Part shown: in pieces, positions 33,155 to 43,218 of the stretch
Layout of the letters: every line of letters begins with the position of its first letter
How positions within the stretch are numbered: position 1 is the stretch's first letter
Assembly (NCBI GenBank): GCA_022570795.1
Contig: JAKUDP010000010.1
Coordinates: 1,736,001-1,800,000 of the forward strand
DNA length: 64,000 nucleotides
Direction: 5' to 3'
Origin: Sphaerulina vaccinii
Taxonomy: Eukaryota; Ascomycota; Dothideomycetes; Mycosphaerellales; Mycosphaerellaceae
Notes under the pieces: generated by a model
What the model was told of the DNA's origin: nothing
The model's input: the letters and a program-made list of their open reading frames with translations, nothing else
The model's database searches: none
Made by a program: the position numbers and the translations under genes

Positions 33155-34570
33155 ATGCTCCGTCGATTCGTCCTCTTCGTCTTCATCGCCTGCTTCAGCT
33201 CGACCATATTGGTGTCTGTTCTCTATCGACTGTCATGGCGTCAAATACCTCAGCTTGCGCGCCTGGGAGGAAACATTGGATCGACGGAGACACAACTTCC
33301 AGGCATTGAAGATGATGGGACATCGAAGCAGGTTTTCAAGGAACCTGTTGTGCCAAACATGAGTCCTTATCCCGTGGGAATGACGAAGCCTGCAGGGAGC
33401 AATTATACCAGGACTCTCGTACTCCCGCGATTGAAGAGCGAGGATACAAGCTGGGTTGAGCAAGAATTGGCTGATATGTTAGAAAGCGGGTTGCTTACGA
33501 CTGCCATCTATACCGTGGACCTGAAAGGCGCAGACCGGAAAGCCACATTGCATCCGCCGAAGAATAAGGGTAAGTGTAGTAGGCAGAAGGCATGCGTTAT
33601 CAACAGTGTCTTACTGAGCTCACATCCACCGGGGTGCTAAGCTCAAAGACAGACACTCGATGAGACAGCCTGTGTTTTCAGAGATCTTTGCTGACCCTTC
33701 TACCTACTACTTTTAGGACACGAGGTTATGGTGTATCTCAGCTATATCATCGACTTTTACGACAAGTTGCCGGATGTGAGCATCTTTATGCACGCGCATC
33801 GATATGGCTGGCATAATAATGAGCTCCTGGATACGGATGCTGCGCAGATGGTCCGCCACTTAAGTCCAGAGAGAGTCTCACGAGAGGGCTACGTGAATCT
33901 AAGATGCCATTGGGACCCAGGGTGCCCAGAATGGCTACATCCAGGATCTACGAAGGATAACTATGACAAGCCCGAAGAAGTCATACTCGCCGAATCCTGG
34001 AGTGAGCTCTTTCCCATGGATCCGATCCCGAGTGTTCTCGCACAAGCGTGCTGCGCCCAATTCGCTGTGTCCAGGGACCGCATCCTAGCACTGCCAAAGA
34101 TGAAGTACATTGGAATGCGAGATTGGCTCATCCGGACTGAATTGACGGACTACTTGAGTGGGAGGGTCTTCGAGCATATCTGGCAATACATCTTTACCCT
34201 GGCGCCAGTTCACTGCCCCAGCATGAGTGCTTGCTACTGCGATGGATATGGCTTGTGCTTTGGTTCTGCTAAGCAGTTTGACTACTTCTTTGAGCTCAAG
34301 TACCACAAGACGAAGCTCGACGAGGAGTTGCAAGACTGGGAGATCAAGGCGAATGCGATTGAGAAGGCCAAGGAGCTTGATGGGTCGTTAAGCGAAGAGG
34401 CCCAAGTGTCTGTGCCAGAGCTTGGGAAGGGCAAGGAGTTGACTGCGAAGATCGAGTCACTGACGGCTGAGATGAAGAAGCTCAGAGACAAGGCTTTGGT
34501 GAGAGGCATGAGCCCCAAGCAGCGAGCGATGGAGAGTGGACGATACTGGACCGATGGGGACGGATTCTGA
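33155..34570 (+). CDS. DUF3431 family protein, signal-anchored
   Basis: Exons are 33155-33569 and 33717-34570, a 147-nt intron with GTAAGT donor and TTTTAG acceptor, giving 422 residues. The N-terminus has a hydrophobic anchor after two arginines (MLRRFVLFVFIACFSSTILV), so it is probably a type II Golgi or ER membrane protein. The lumenal part shows DUF3431 features: HEVMVYLSYIIDFYDKLPD, then FMHAHRYGWHN and later CAQFAVSRDRI. These proteins resemble glycosyltransferase-like enzymes in layout, but no activity is established to my knowledge. The C-terminus has a Lys/Glu-rich helix. The ATG at 33155 was preferred; the frame is open upstream only through a GTG. Confidence 0.88.
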
Positions 34571-34780
34571 GCATGCCGTTATGCTAAACCACTATATTAC
34601 ATGCTTGTCGCTATCAAGCCTCCTGACAGCTGACAAAACTTGACCATGCGATGTCAAATCCTCCATCGCCGTCTTGCTCCACTCTCTTCCACTCTCGGAC
34701 TCCTATGCCACACTCACGCGGTCATATTATAAGCCCTCTCACACGCGGCTCTTCTCGTTGTGATTCTTGATCTCCACTGA

Positions 34781-35483
34781 CTATGCCTCGACAGCCTCCC
34801 CTTTCTCCAGCATGTCATCGCTCTGCTCCTTGTGCTCGGGATGGCTCTGTCCAATCCACCAGTTTCTGCCCTCGCTGCAGAGTCGACACACAACCAAGAG
34901 CGCCATGATGGGGCACGCGAACAAGCAGCCACACATCGAAGCAGCCACACATCGCATCCAGAATGGCATATCGTGTGTTTCGTCGGCCCCGCCAGAGAGC
35001 CAGATCAGCGAGGCGATATGGACCAACACCGAGAGCAGGACAATAAACCACACCGGAAGGTCCACGCCTTTCTCCTTAGAATGGGTGCGGCCCAGTATGT
35101 CGTGATATGATATCATGCCTATCATCCTGCCCGCCAAAAACGCCAGTATCAAAGACAATATGAAAGGAACGATGTAGCAGACCACAGTCCAGAGAACCAC
35201 CAGCACAGCCGTGACGATGGCTTTCAGAGCTGCAGTGATAATGTTCACAGGCGCAGAGATCATGGCTCCGAGGTACTAATCAAATTTGTTCTGTCGCGAG
35301 CGGTGCGGCGGAGATCGCCTTATTGGTCTTGTGTACAGCAGCTGGCGTTCCCATCTTTGTCTTCAAAGGCTCCTGCGCTTGGGCGTAGGCTGTACCAGTA
35401 AGGCACAGCAGCAATGCGGTAGTCATGAGTATCGACTTGAGGGAATATGGTCGCGCATTGCTCGAGCGACGTGTAGGCGACAT
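34781..35483 (-). CDS. Small secretory-pathway membrane protein, two exons
   Basis: I read exon 1 as 35483-35337 and exon 2 as 35275-34781, giving 213 residues. The 61-nt intron has donor GTACAC and acceptor ATTAG, phase 0. Exon 1 has a signal peptide (SILMTTALLLCLTGTAYAQAQ). Exon 2 starts YLGAMISAP and has four hydrophobic segments (ITAALKAIVTAVLVVLW, VVCYIVPFILSLILAFLAG, LPVWFIVLLSVLVHIASLIWL and CGCLFACPIMALLVVCRLC). The C-terminus is acidic. Without splicing there would be two separate frames, a 67-residue signal-peptide protein and a 160-residue membrane protein. One gene is more natural because the frames meet in phase. I do not recognise a family. Confidence 0.55.
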
Positions 35484-36277
35484 GGTGTTGTTGTTGATGA
35501 TACGCTAACCTGCAGTGTGTATGTTGACTCAATGACTTTGGTATGTCGGTGTTTGTGTCGAGTGAGAGGGAAGATGCAGGAGTGTTTTAACACCGAAGGC
35601 AGGGAAGGCGCAGTCGCACTTGCTCAACGCCACAACGTTCGACGAAAATCGATTTTGCGTCAAGAGAGACCCAATCAAGCTGACTGCGGTTGCTGTGCGG
35701 CTCGACGAAAGTGAAGTGAAAGTGAAGTCAAGTGGGGCAAACTGGCCGCAGACGTGTTGCCTACCAACAAAATCCATTGCAGCGCGTCTCCCACCATATC
35801 AGAACTTGTCAAGGTAGCTGTATGAATGCATTCATGTCCTTTTTCTCTGCTCTGTTGTCCTGCTAGTCGTGCTCGACAAGCCATCAATGCCAGGCCAGAA
35901 TCTCTACCGTTGTGAAGCAGCATGTAATAGGTGCAAAACGAACAGCATCATCATTAGCGACGTTAAAGAGCCGATAAAAGCGCTTCAACGAGCTTCCGCG
36001 CGTTGTTTTGAATGTGTTGGCTGGCGAACATCTGCCTCATGCCTATTGCCGACCTTTTGGCCATCGTTTCTTCTAGGTGTTCCTGCTCGAAGCTGGACAC
36101 TTCTTGTTAAGAACTAAGTCATGGTCCGGACGCGGTCGAGAGTACAAGTGCGAGAATGAAGTGTGCACGTAAGGCCTTGGTGTCGCAGCCACAGCTCTCT
36201 CTATAGTTATACAACAGTTTACAACGCTAACTTCAGAAAAGCGGAGATGACTTCGTACAGCATCTTCACTTAAAACA
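35484..36277. other. Intergenic region
   Basis: 794 bp between the small membrane protein and the COX15 3' end. It contains two exact copies of an 11-bp unit, GAAAGTGAAGT, at 35707-35728. No gene recognised. Confidence 0.5.
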
Positions 36278-37795
36278 TCAGTGTGAGACCAGCTCCGGTC
36301 GTGGAGCTTTCACCGCACCGGAATGTGACTGTGCTTGCATAAGAGCATTCTTCACCAGCCGCATAGTACGTTTTGGCACATACAGCCTGCTGCCGAGCAA
36401 GAACACACCAGAGAGCAGTGCAAGCGCACCAGCTTGATGAGCTGCTGCAAGTGGCGTTGGCACAAGGTACCATAACGTTGTGATGCCCAGGGTGACCTGC
36501 AAGCTGACCAGATGCACGACTCCAAGCATGCCTATCTTGCCCTTGCGAGGCAGCGTTGCTCTCACGGTCGGGCTGAATCTACTGTAAGCCCATAATGCCA
36601 TGATGGCAGTGAACGTCGTGGTAGCCAGAATGCGGTGATCGAGCTGAACAAGCACTGGATTTTCGAGGGCATTGCGCCAATATAAGTCCTTCTGGTCGTC
36701 GTTATGTGAGTAAAAGGGGTCGAACATCTCGCGTTTTGGTGGTAAGAGACCTTGGCCCATCCAGGGAAAGTCATTGTAGATCAGTCCTGCATCCAGTCCA
36801 GCCACCAAGGCTCCTGACATTGCTGTAACAAAGGTAAGGACTGCGAGTGCTGCTACCAGTGTCTTGAATCTCTTCAATTCAGGTCTCTGCAGCGTCTCCA
36901 GCAGCTTCGCTCCCTCAACTGGGTCTTTCAGCAAGCTTCGCTCCTTGAGGACGTGCAATCCGTTCCAAAGCATGCACAAGTATGCAAAGAACGCAGTACC
37001 GAGATGTGCAGCCAGTCTGTACTGTGACACTCTAGGCTGCTTCCCTTGCTGGAAGAGATCATCCTTGAGCCCACTCTTCACCATCCACCAGCCAATGACA
37101 CCTTGAAACCCAATCAGGCCACATATCCCGATCAGGCGTAGCGCCATAGGCTTGCTCACTTTCCGTCGAATGATGAAGTACGCAGTAGGTAGCAAGAACG
37201 TGATGCCCACTACGCGACCCCATAATCTGTGGCCCCATTCCATCCAGTATATCTGCTTGAACTCTTCCAGACTCATCCTACTATTCAACATCTTGAACTC
37301 AGGCGAGAGCTTGTACAACGCGAACTCCTCCTCCCAGGCGGCTTGATCTCGAGGCGGAAACGAGCCTGTCACGGGTCGCCATTCTGTGATGCTGAGGCCC
37401 GATTCCGTCAGTCGCGTAAGACCGCCGAATACGACGATGCCAAAGACGGACGCCGCAGAGCCTAGCAGCCAGTATGCGACAGATTTCGAGCTCGTTTCCG
37501 GAAAAGAAGATGTCTTGATGGTCGCTTTGGGTGTAGTCTTTGGGGCATCCCTCAGCGTTCTCCCTAAAGCTCCAAGCGGCGATGACGGCGACTGCGCAAC
37601 GGAAGATTGTGCTCGTGATCCTGCTGGCCCAGCTTTGCGAAAGGCCTGAAGGAAGGGTGTCTGCTGCTTAGCCTTCCACATCTGCGGCGACTGGGCCTGC
37701 TGTTGTATACACCTCCGGCATACGAACGCGTCTTGATAGGCTGATTTGCAAGCGAGTCGAGCCCAAATGGGCGCTGTCTTGAGAATAGAAGCCAT
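36278..37795 (-). CDS. COX15: COX15, heme A synthase
   Basis: Inner mitochondrial membrane enzyme oxidising the C8 methyl of heme O to make heme A for cytochrome c oxidase. A single exon of 505 residues, typical size. The N-terminus is a presequence with basic and hydroxylated residues. TM1 begins AYWLLGSAASVFGIVVFGGLTRLTESGLSITEWRP, the family's hallmark. Heme-ligand histidines sit in contexts such as WGHRLWGR, RLAAHLGTAFFAY, QLDHRILATTT and AAHQAGALALL, four as expected. Eight TM segments can be counted. The C-terminus has a short tail. It works with RCF1 and complex IV assembly. It is divergent from the BTB gene with 399 bp between starts. Confidence 0.96.
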   Translation of the reverse strand: MASILKTAPIWARLACKSAYQDAFVCRRCIQQQAQSPQMWKAKQQTPFLQAFRKAGPAGSRAQSSVAQSPSSPLGALGRTLRDAPKTTPKATIKTSSFPETSSKSVAYWLLGSAASVFGIVVFGGLTRLTESGLSITEWRPVTGSFPPRDQAAWEEEFALYKLSPEFKMLNSRMSLEEFKQIYWMEWGHRLWGRVVGITFLLPTAYFIIRRKVSKPMALRLIGICGLIGFQGVIGWWMVKSGLKDDLFQQGKQPRVSQYRLAAHLGTAFFAYLCMLWNGLHVLKERSLLKDPVEGAKLLETLQRPELKRFKTLVAALAVLTFVTAMSGALVAGLDAGLIYNDFPWMGQGLLPPKREMFDPFYSHNDDQKDLYWRNALENPVLVQLDHRILATTTFTAIMALWAYSRFSPTVRATLPRKGKIGMLGVVHLVSLQVTLGITTLWYLVPTPLAAAHQAGALALLSGVFLLGSRLYVPKRTMRLVKNALMQAQSHSGAVKAPRPELVSH

Positions 37796-38194
37796 TGCTG
37801 GCGTTTACAGTCGGAGAAGACACAGGATAGAAAAGTGTCGAATGGCAATGGATGTAAAGTCATCGATCATCGATATGCCTCTAGCGTATGCAGGGTGGGC
37901 GGCGCCTGCCGCGACCCGTCGAACTGCCGGTCTGCATGCATCTGGCCCATCTTCCACTTCCACTTCCACTTCATCTTCTTGTCTTTCATCGGACACCATG
38001 TTATGCTCATGCTGGTTGAAAGAGTTGCCAAAGAACGCGAACTGATAGCGAAGTGGCGAGGACAGACAAGACTTGAGACCGGACATGATCACGAGTACCT
38101 GCACCTTCAACACGATTGAGGGCATGTGGCCTGCTGTACCACCTTAGAGCTGTGCTCTCTGCCGTAACACCGAGAACCAATTCCTGTTTCTTAC
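37796..38194. promoter_or_regulatory. Divergent promoter of COX15 and the BTB gene
   Basis: 399 bp. It contains three exact TTCCAC units at 37952-37969. No specific factor site assigned. Confidence 0.4.
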
Positions 38195-41152
38195 ATGACT
38201 TCAGTCTCAGTCTCAGCCATGGACAATAAGGATAATCCGCAACCCAGACAATCTTCTGCAGACATCAGCAGGATGACTTCTTCCTCCTCGAACAGCGACT
38301 CGTGGTCGTTTGCAGATGTGCCGCCGTCGAACAGCGATCGGCCCAGTCCGAATCGCCATACCAGTCTTCCACGCTCCATCTTCGGAGGAAACAGTGTACC
38401 GCCACTCCATTACTCTGCTGGTCAAGATCATGCTCAACCACACTCTGACCAACGCCCACTCGCGACGCTGCAGCCGACGCAAGCCACGAAAGACCAGCAG
38501 TACGATTCAGAGGGCCGAATTGACCCTCGTCTTCTGCCGACTGCAGTCAAGGATGTCGACGATGTCACAAGTCCACCCTCGACTTCGAGAGCAAGGCATG
38601 GTCGAGCAGAGTCGACTACATTAACAACTTTGAGCAGACTGTTCGCCGTGCAAGCCACGACATCACCTGACATCTCGAGAAGTGGCTCGTATGCCATGCC
38701 GCCACGCTATCCTTCATCGTATACAAGGTCAATGTACGGCGATCGAGCTGCAGCATTGCCCGATCATCTTTACTCCAGAGGTTTGCTTTCCGGCCGGCAC
38801 TCAGACATTACTGTTCATGCCTTTGGAACCGAATACAAGCTACATCGACTGATCCTAGATCGAGCACCATTCTTTGCCAGTGCACTGTCCGAACCATGGC
38901 TAGAGGCAAACTCCAAATCGATGACTGTCCATCCCGAAGACATCGATTCCTCCATTTCGCAGACTGCATTCGAACTCGCCTTAAAGAGACTTTACGGCTG
39001 CTGTAATCTTGCCGAGGAAGAGCAAGACCCCGTTGGCTTGTTCTGTGTTGGGTAGGTACTGACTGTCATGGTACGCGCTATTTCAGGCATACACTGACTG
39101 TCTTTGGTGAAATGCAGCTGCTGGCTTGAAATGGAGGATCTGGTTGACTCAGCGATCGAATCCATGCTTCGACAGATGACGACCGAGACACTGTCACCCT
39201 TGATTAAGCTAGTAACTTCGAATTACTATGGCAGAGCTGGGGACAAGGTCCTTGCTAGTGCCAAGTCTATGCTCTGCAGAGATGGCTGGAAGATGCTACT
39301 ACGCTTCTGGGACGGTATCCCTAGCGATATTATCCGAGAAATCGTTGGAGGCGATGGCTTCTTCATCGACGGTGAATTCGATCGATGGGTCTTGTCCAAA
39401 CGATTGCTAGATCGCAGACTGAGACAGCAGGCTGTTGCCTCGGATCTGTTCGCGCCCGGGGATCGGCGGAAAGTGCTAAAGGTGCCAGAAAGCGCTGGTC
39501 TCATGGCAGTACGCTTTGATGGCGTATATCGCAGAGGCGACACTGGCTCTGGTCGAGGAATTCCCGAAAGCCTGCAGAAGTGGGTATCACTTTACACCCA
39601 CCCGGATGTTGAGCCACTCCTCGTACTTCTGGATGAAGGAGTGCACTACCTTCACTTAGATTTCGAACAGCTGCAATACATTCGTGCTGCTAAAGATTGT
39701 CTTGGCCTTCCCCTTCTGTCAGAGAAGGTAATCAGCAATGCTCTTTGGCAACAGATGGAGCTTCGACAGAAGGTCATGAATGCGCGAGAGGTCGAGCTGG
39801 ATCTTGGCCTCAGCGTAGCATGCACGGAAGATGCAATCCTGGGTGCGACTCGAGAAACGACCATGTCTATACATGCCAGCTCCGGCACTGAACGGTCTAG
39901 AGGCAAGCGAAAGGCTACAGAACCTGAAGATACACCTCCAGAGGATGATATAGACAGTGGATCGTGGGATGGCAACGGCAGACCCCGGAAGTTCTGGATA
40001 CCCTCGTCGGACTGCAACATCGTCATGGGCGGCAACGCAGAACCTATCATTGCCACATTGCATAACACCACTTTGCAGCGGCATGCAAGTAGGCTTAGCG
40101 CAACTATCCAGCCCGAAGATGTGCAGTGGGCTGCTGACTTTGCTGCCGTGACTTCGCAGCCCCGACCTCCACTATCACTGGACACATCGAACGTTCAGCC
40201 CGAGCCAAGCACTGTCAGCTATACCCATTTTCCCCCATTCAGGTTCTCAGCAGAGTTCCCGAATCCAAGGCTACTCAAAGAGAAGAAACGCGTGTACAGC
40301 AGGACTGTCTTCTATGCCGGAAGTCTGTGGAACATCTACATCCAGAAGGTTGCTTCATCAAGAAGCAAGCAACTTGGTGTCTACCTGCACAGAGCCAAAG
40401 AACGCGAAACAGAAGAAGTCATAGCCGGTACAGCGGGTCTCGCGCAAGGTAGCGTCGACGAACGCATAGGTCAACTGGAACGAGAAATGATAATGCGAAG
40501 CGAACGACGAGAGCGACGACAACGTAGACGCACCACTGTTGGCTCCGATGGACTCGATGGAGACGACTTCGACAGTAGTGGTAGCGCTGGCATTGACGAT
40601 GGCAACGATACTTCAGGACCAGGAAGCAGTACAGCTCGGCCACGCCCGACACGAAGCCTGCTCAACTACAGAAATCGCAAACGGAGTCAAACAGATGCAT
40701 TGAGCAGCTCGCCACCCATCACGCGGGACAATGATTCTTCGAAGGCTCAAGAGCCCAGGCAAGAACTACCCAATGCCGAAGACTCGGACTCTTTCGATCT
40801 CCACGACTCTGAATCAGAACGCCTCGCAGCTGCTGCTTCTCGCTTCCACGTTCCTACTCTGCCACCATACGTCGATGCTAGACCAACGATACGCACGTAC
40901 TTCAAGATATACAGCCCGAGTAGAGGCGGTCGCATGCTTTCTGTATATGAGTCTGCGCCGGATAGGTTCAATTTCTCACAATCCTGGGGATGGAAGTCCT
41001 CGTCTCTCATGCTAGACGAGGGATTACTTGATCAAGATGATGAAGATGAGAGGAAGCTGGACGAAGGTATCGATGATACAAGGGAGAGAATGGAGATGAA
41101 AGGCAAAGGCGATGGGAAGCTGAGATTCATGGTTGTCATTGGCAATATATGA
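38195..41152 (+). CDS. BTB/POZ domain protein, large fungal type
   Basis: Exons are 38195-39051 and 39118-41152, with a 66-nt intron (GTAGGT donor, GCAG acceptor), giving 963 residues. The Ser-rich N-terminus is followed by a BTB domain from about residue 203 (SDITVHAFGTEYKLHRLILDR, then APFFASALSEPW). A BACK-like helical region follows. The C-terminal part includes PFRFSAEFPNPRLLKEKKRV, then SRTVFYAGSLWNIYIQKV, which resembles a MATH/TRAF-like or galectin-like binding fold seen in fungal BTB proteins such as the germination regulator group; I am not certain of the name. An acidic and Arg-rich low-complexity segment separates it from an ending with the fold's last strands (TYFKIYSPSRGGRMLSVYES). 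A role as a substrate adaptor is possible. The start could also be ATG at 38219. Confidence 0.9.
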
Positions 41153-41564
41153 TGAAAAGGAGGGCGGCATAGATGACAGAGTGAGCTGATATGACTTGAC
41201 GACTACGTTCTGACTGTATTATCGTTCATCGTCGACACCGAGCCTGTGCAACGTGTACTCTTCGCTCGGTGCGTACATGTGCTAGCTTACCGATCGAGTG
41301 AGGCAATGACTATTGTTTCATGCTAATGCTTTGAGTCGCCTTGTCGGTCGAATTTATTCCCATCATCTCAGACCTGAGCTCTCTTCTCGCTCTATAGAGA
41401 TCTCTGGTCTGACGGGGCGCATGACACTGGGTCTGCTTCTTGTAGATTCCGATACTTAATCTGCCAGACGTGAGGAATGAATGATATACTGGCAGCTCAG
41501 CACATTTAAGTCCAGAACCAATCGTCTTCACGAGATACTGAACAGTGGTACTGAGATGCAGACA
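41153..41564. other. Intergenic region
   Basis: 412 bp of likely 3' UTR of the BTB gene and flank. Nothing recognised. Confidence 0.4.
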
Positions 41565-41858
41565 TTAGACAGTATCTGTTGACATTTCCATGGGTATCAT
41601 GAAGGAGTTCCAATCTCTATCTCTCCCCAATATCTCGAGAACCTGCCGCAACACTGTAGATGCACTGCAGACGACCTCCCGATGCGCACCAAACGGTTGT
41701 AGTCGTATCTCGTCTGTATCGTCACTTTCCATGCCTTTGTTCACTAAGCTGCCGTGATTATCGTCTTCTCCCACTGCCTTTAGCCGTTCAATCCCAGCGA
41801 TTGTAGATCGTCTGGCTCTTTCGATTGGTGTCCACCTCCTGCACACCACATCATACAT
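41565..41858 (-). CDS. Possible small ORF downstream of ERV14
   Basis: A minus-strand frame with ATG at 41858 gives 97 residues (MYDVVCRRWTPIERARRS, then TIAGIERLKAVGEDD). The composition is protein-like and the frame stays open upstream into the ERV14 3' end. There is no domain I recognise and no intron support. It may be coding, part of another spliced gene, or just ERV14 3' UTR. Confidence 0.25.
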   Translation of the reverse strand: MYDVVCRRWTPIERARRSTIAGIERLKAVGEDDNHGSLVNKGMESDDTDEIRLQPFGAHREVVCSASTVLRQVLEILGRDRDWNSFMIPMEMSTDTV

Positions 41859-41937
41859 CGCGTCTACTGCGGTAGGCGAGCGTTCTTCATGGGTGCGCCT
41901 AGGGCGAGTCAGAGCGGCATTCTGATCAGAACCGGAT

Positions 41938-42470
41938 CTACCCACTTTCGTCCCGGATGAGAGCGACAATCATGGAGTAGAGGTAGAAGAAGAACATGAT
42001 CAGGTGGAAGCCGAGCTTGAAGAACGACTCCTTCTTGTGTACGTTCAGCTTCCTGAAGATCTCGGTTGCGTCAAGAAGGTGCTGGTTCTCGAAGATCCTG
42101 TATCGTGTGTTAGCCGCTGCTCTACCCACGTTCTGCTGTCCATATTGAACTCACTTCTTTCCGTTCCAAGCGATCAGTGGCAGGTTCAGAAGCAACGGCA
42201 GCCAGTAGCCGTTGATCAGGAACAGTATCGTCAGGAAAGCGTGTACGCCGGCTTCGGGCACAATGTACATGTTCAGGCGGTTGCATAGGTCGATAGGGTT
42301 GATGTAGTCGCATTCGAGATCGGAATACATGATGGTGAAGAAGACCTGGAGGAACAAGTTGACGGCATTGAGAAGCACTGCGAGGAGGAATAACCTGTGC
42401 AGAACCATGAGTTAGCTGTGCCGCTGTTGCTGTTGCTGCTGTCGCGGACTTACCACGCCTCGCCCGACAT
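41938..42470 (-). CDS. ERV14: ERV14 / cornichon-type ER cargo receptor
   Basis: COPII cargo receptor that moves transmembrane proteins from ER to Golgi. Exons are 42470-42454 (17 nt), 42394-42155 and 42097-41938, giving 138 residues, the same length as yeast Erv14. The protein begins MSGEAWLFLLAVLLNAVNL. Cornichon features are FFTIMYSDLECDYINPIDLC, then LNMYIVPE and LPLIAWNGKK, and the last exon has FENQHLLDATEIFRKLNVHKKESF. Three to four TM segments are visible. The first exon is only 17 nt, and its join (TG|G for Trp6) needs correct splicing. The upstream side is gene-free for about 750 bp. Confidence 0.95.
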
Positions 42471-43218
42471 GATGGCGGTATTCGGCGCACACTGGAAGGA
42501 GCGGAGCGCTGTGCGATGAGGGTAGGTGAGGCGGTGATGTCAAGGTGAAGGTTTCGTGGGTGGGTGGTGTATCGCGAAGCTTTGCGGCTTCTTTGTGCGT
42601 GAAGTTGTTTTCAAGGTGGGTGGAGCTGCTGTGGTTGAGGACCTAGAGTTGCTGCTTGCCCCGATGACTTCCCGAACTCGGCTACGAGAGATATCGCTAT
42701 AGCTGTGTACTGAGAAGAAGTGTAACTACAAGAGATTCTTTCAGAAACTAATCTATCCTCCTGGCAACGTGGTATCTGCGATGTGTTCACCTTTCTTGTT
42801 GCGCTGCAGGCACGTCATTTTTTGGACTTGGCAGGCTGCCGCCATCGTATAACACATCTCAAGGCATATTTGTATCGCTATATAGATTGCATAGGATTTT
42901 GGTACATCGCCTTACGACTAGCATGCTCGGCGTTGGGCTCAGTCTACTCTGGAGGAGACTGGCGGAAGGAGCACAATATTGCAGCAGTCAAAGTGGACAT
43001 ATCTCTGATCAGTGATATCGTCGTTATGAAAGCACAGTCGTACGCTCGAATACTTGAGTAGGAACAGCCGATCATGGACAAATGAAACAATTCTCGCATA
43101 TCTACAATGCATCATCTCGCTTACTGGCCGCGAATTGCTGGAGTTCGCTTTAATCTGTGAGCTCAAGCTTGCCTTCTTTTTACTATACACGACCCAACCC
43201 TGGGGCTAGTCTAGCTTT
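42471..43218. other. Intergenic region
   Basis: 748 bp with the ERV14 promoter and the ATP1 3' side. The frame at 42783-43061 has no domain character. Nothing else seen. Confidence 0.45.
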
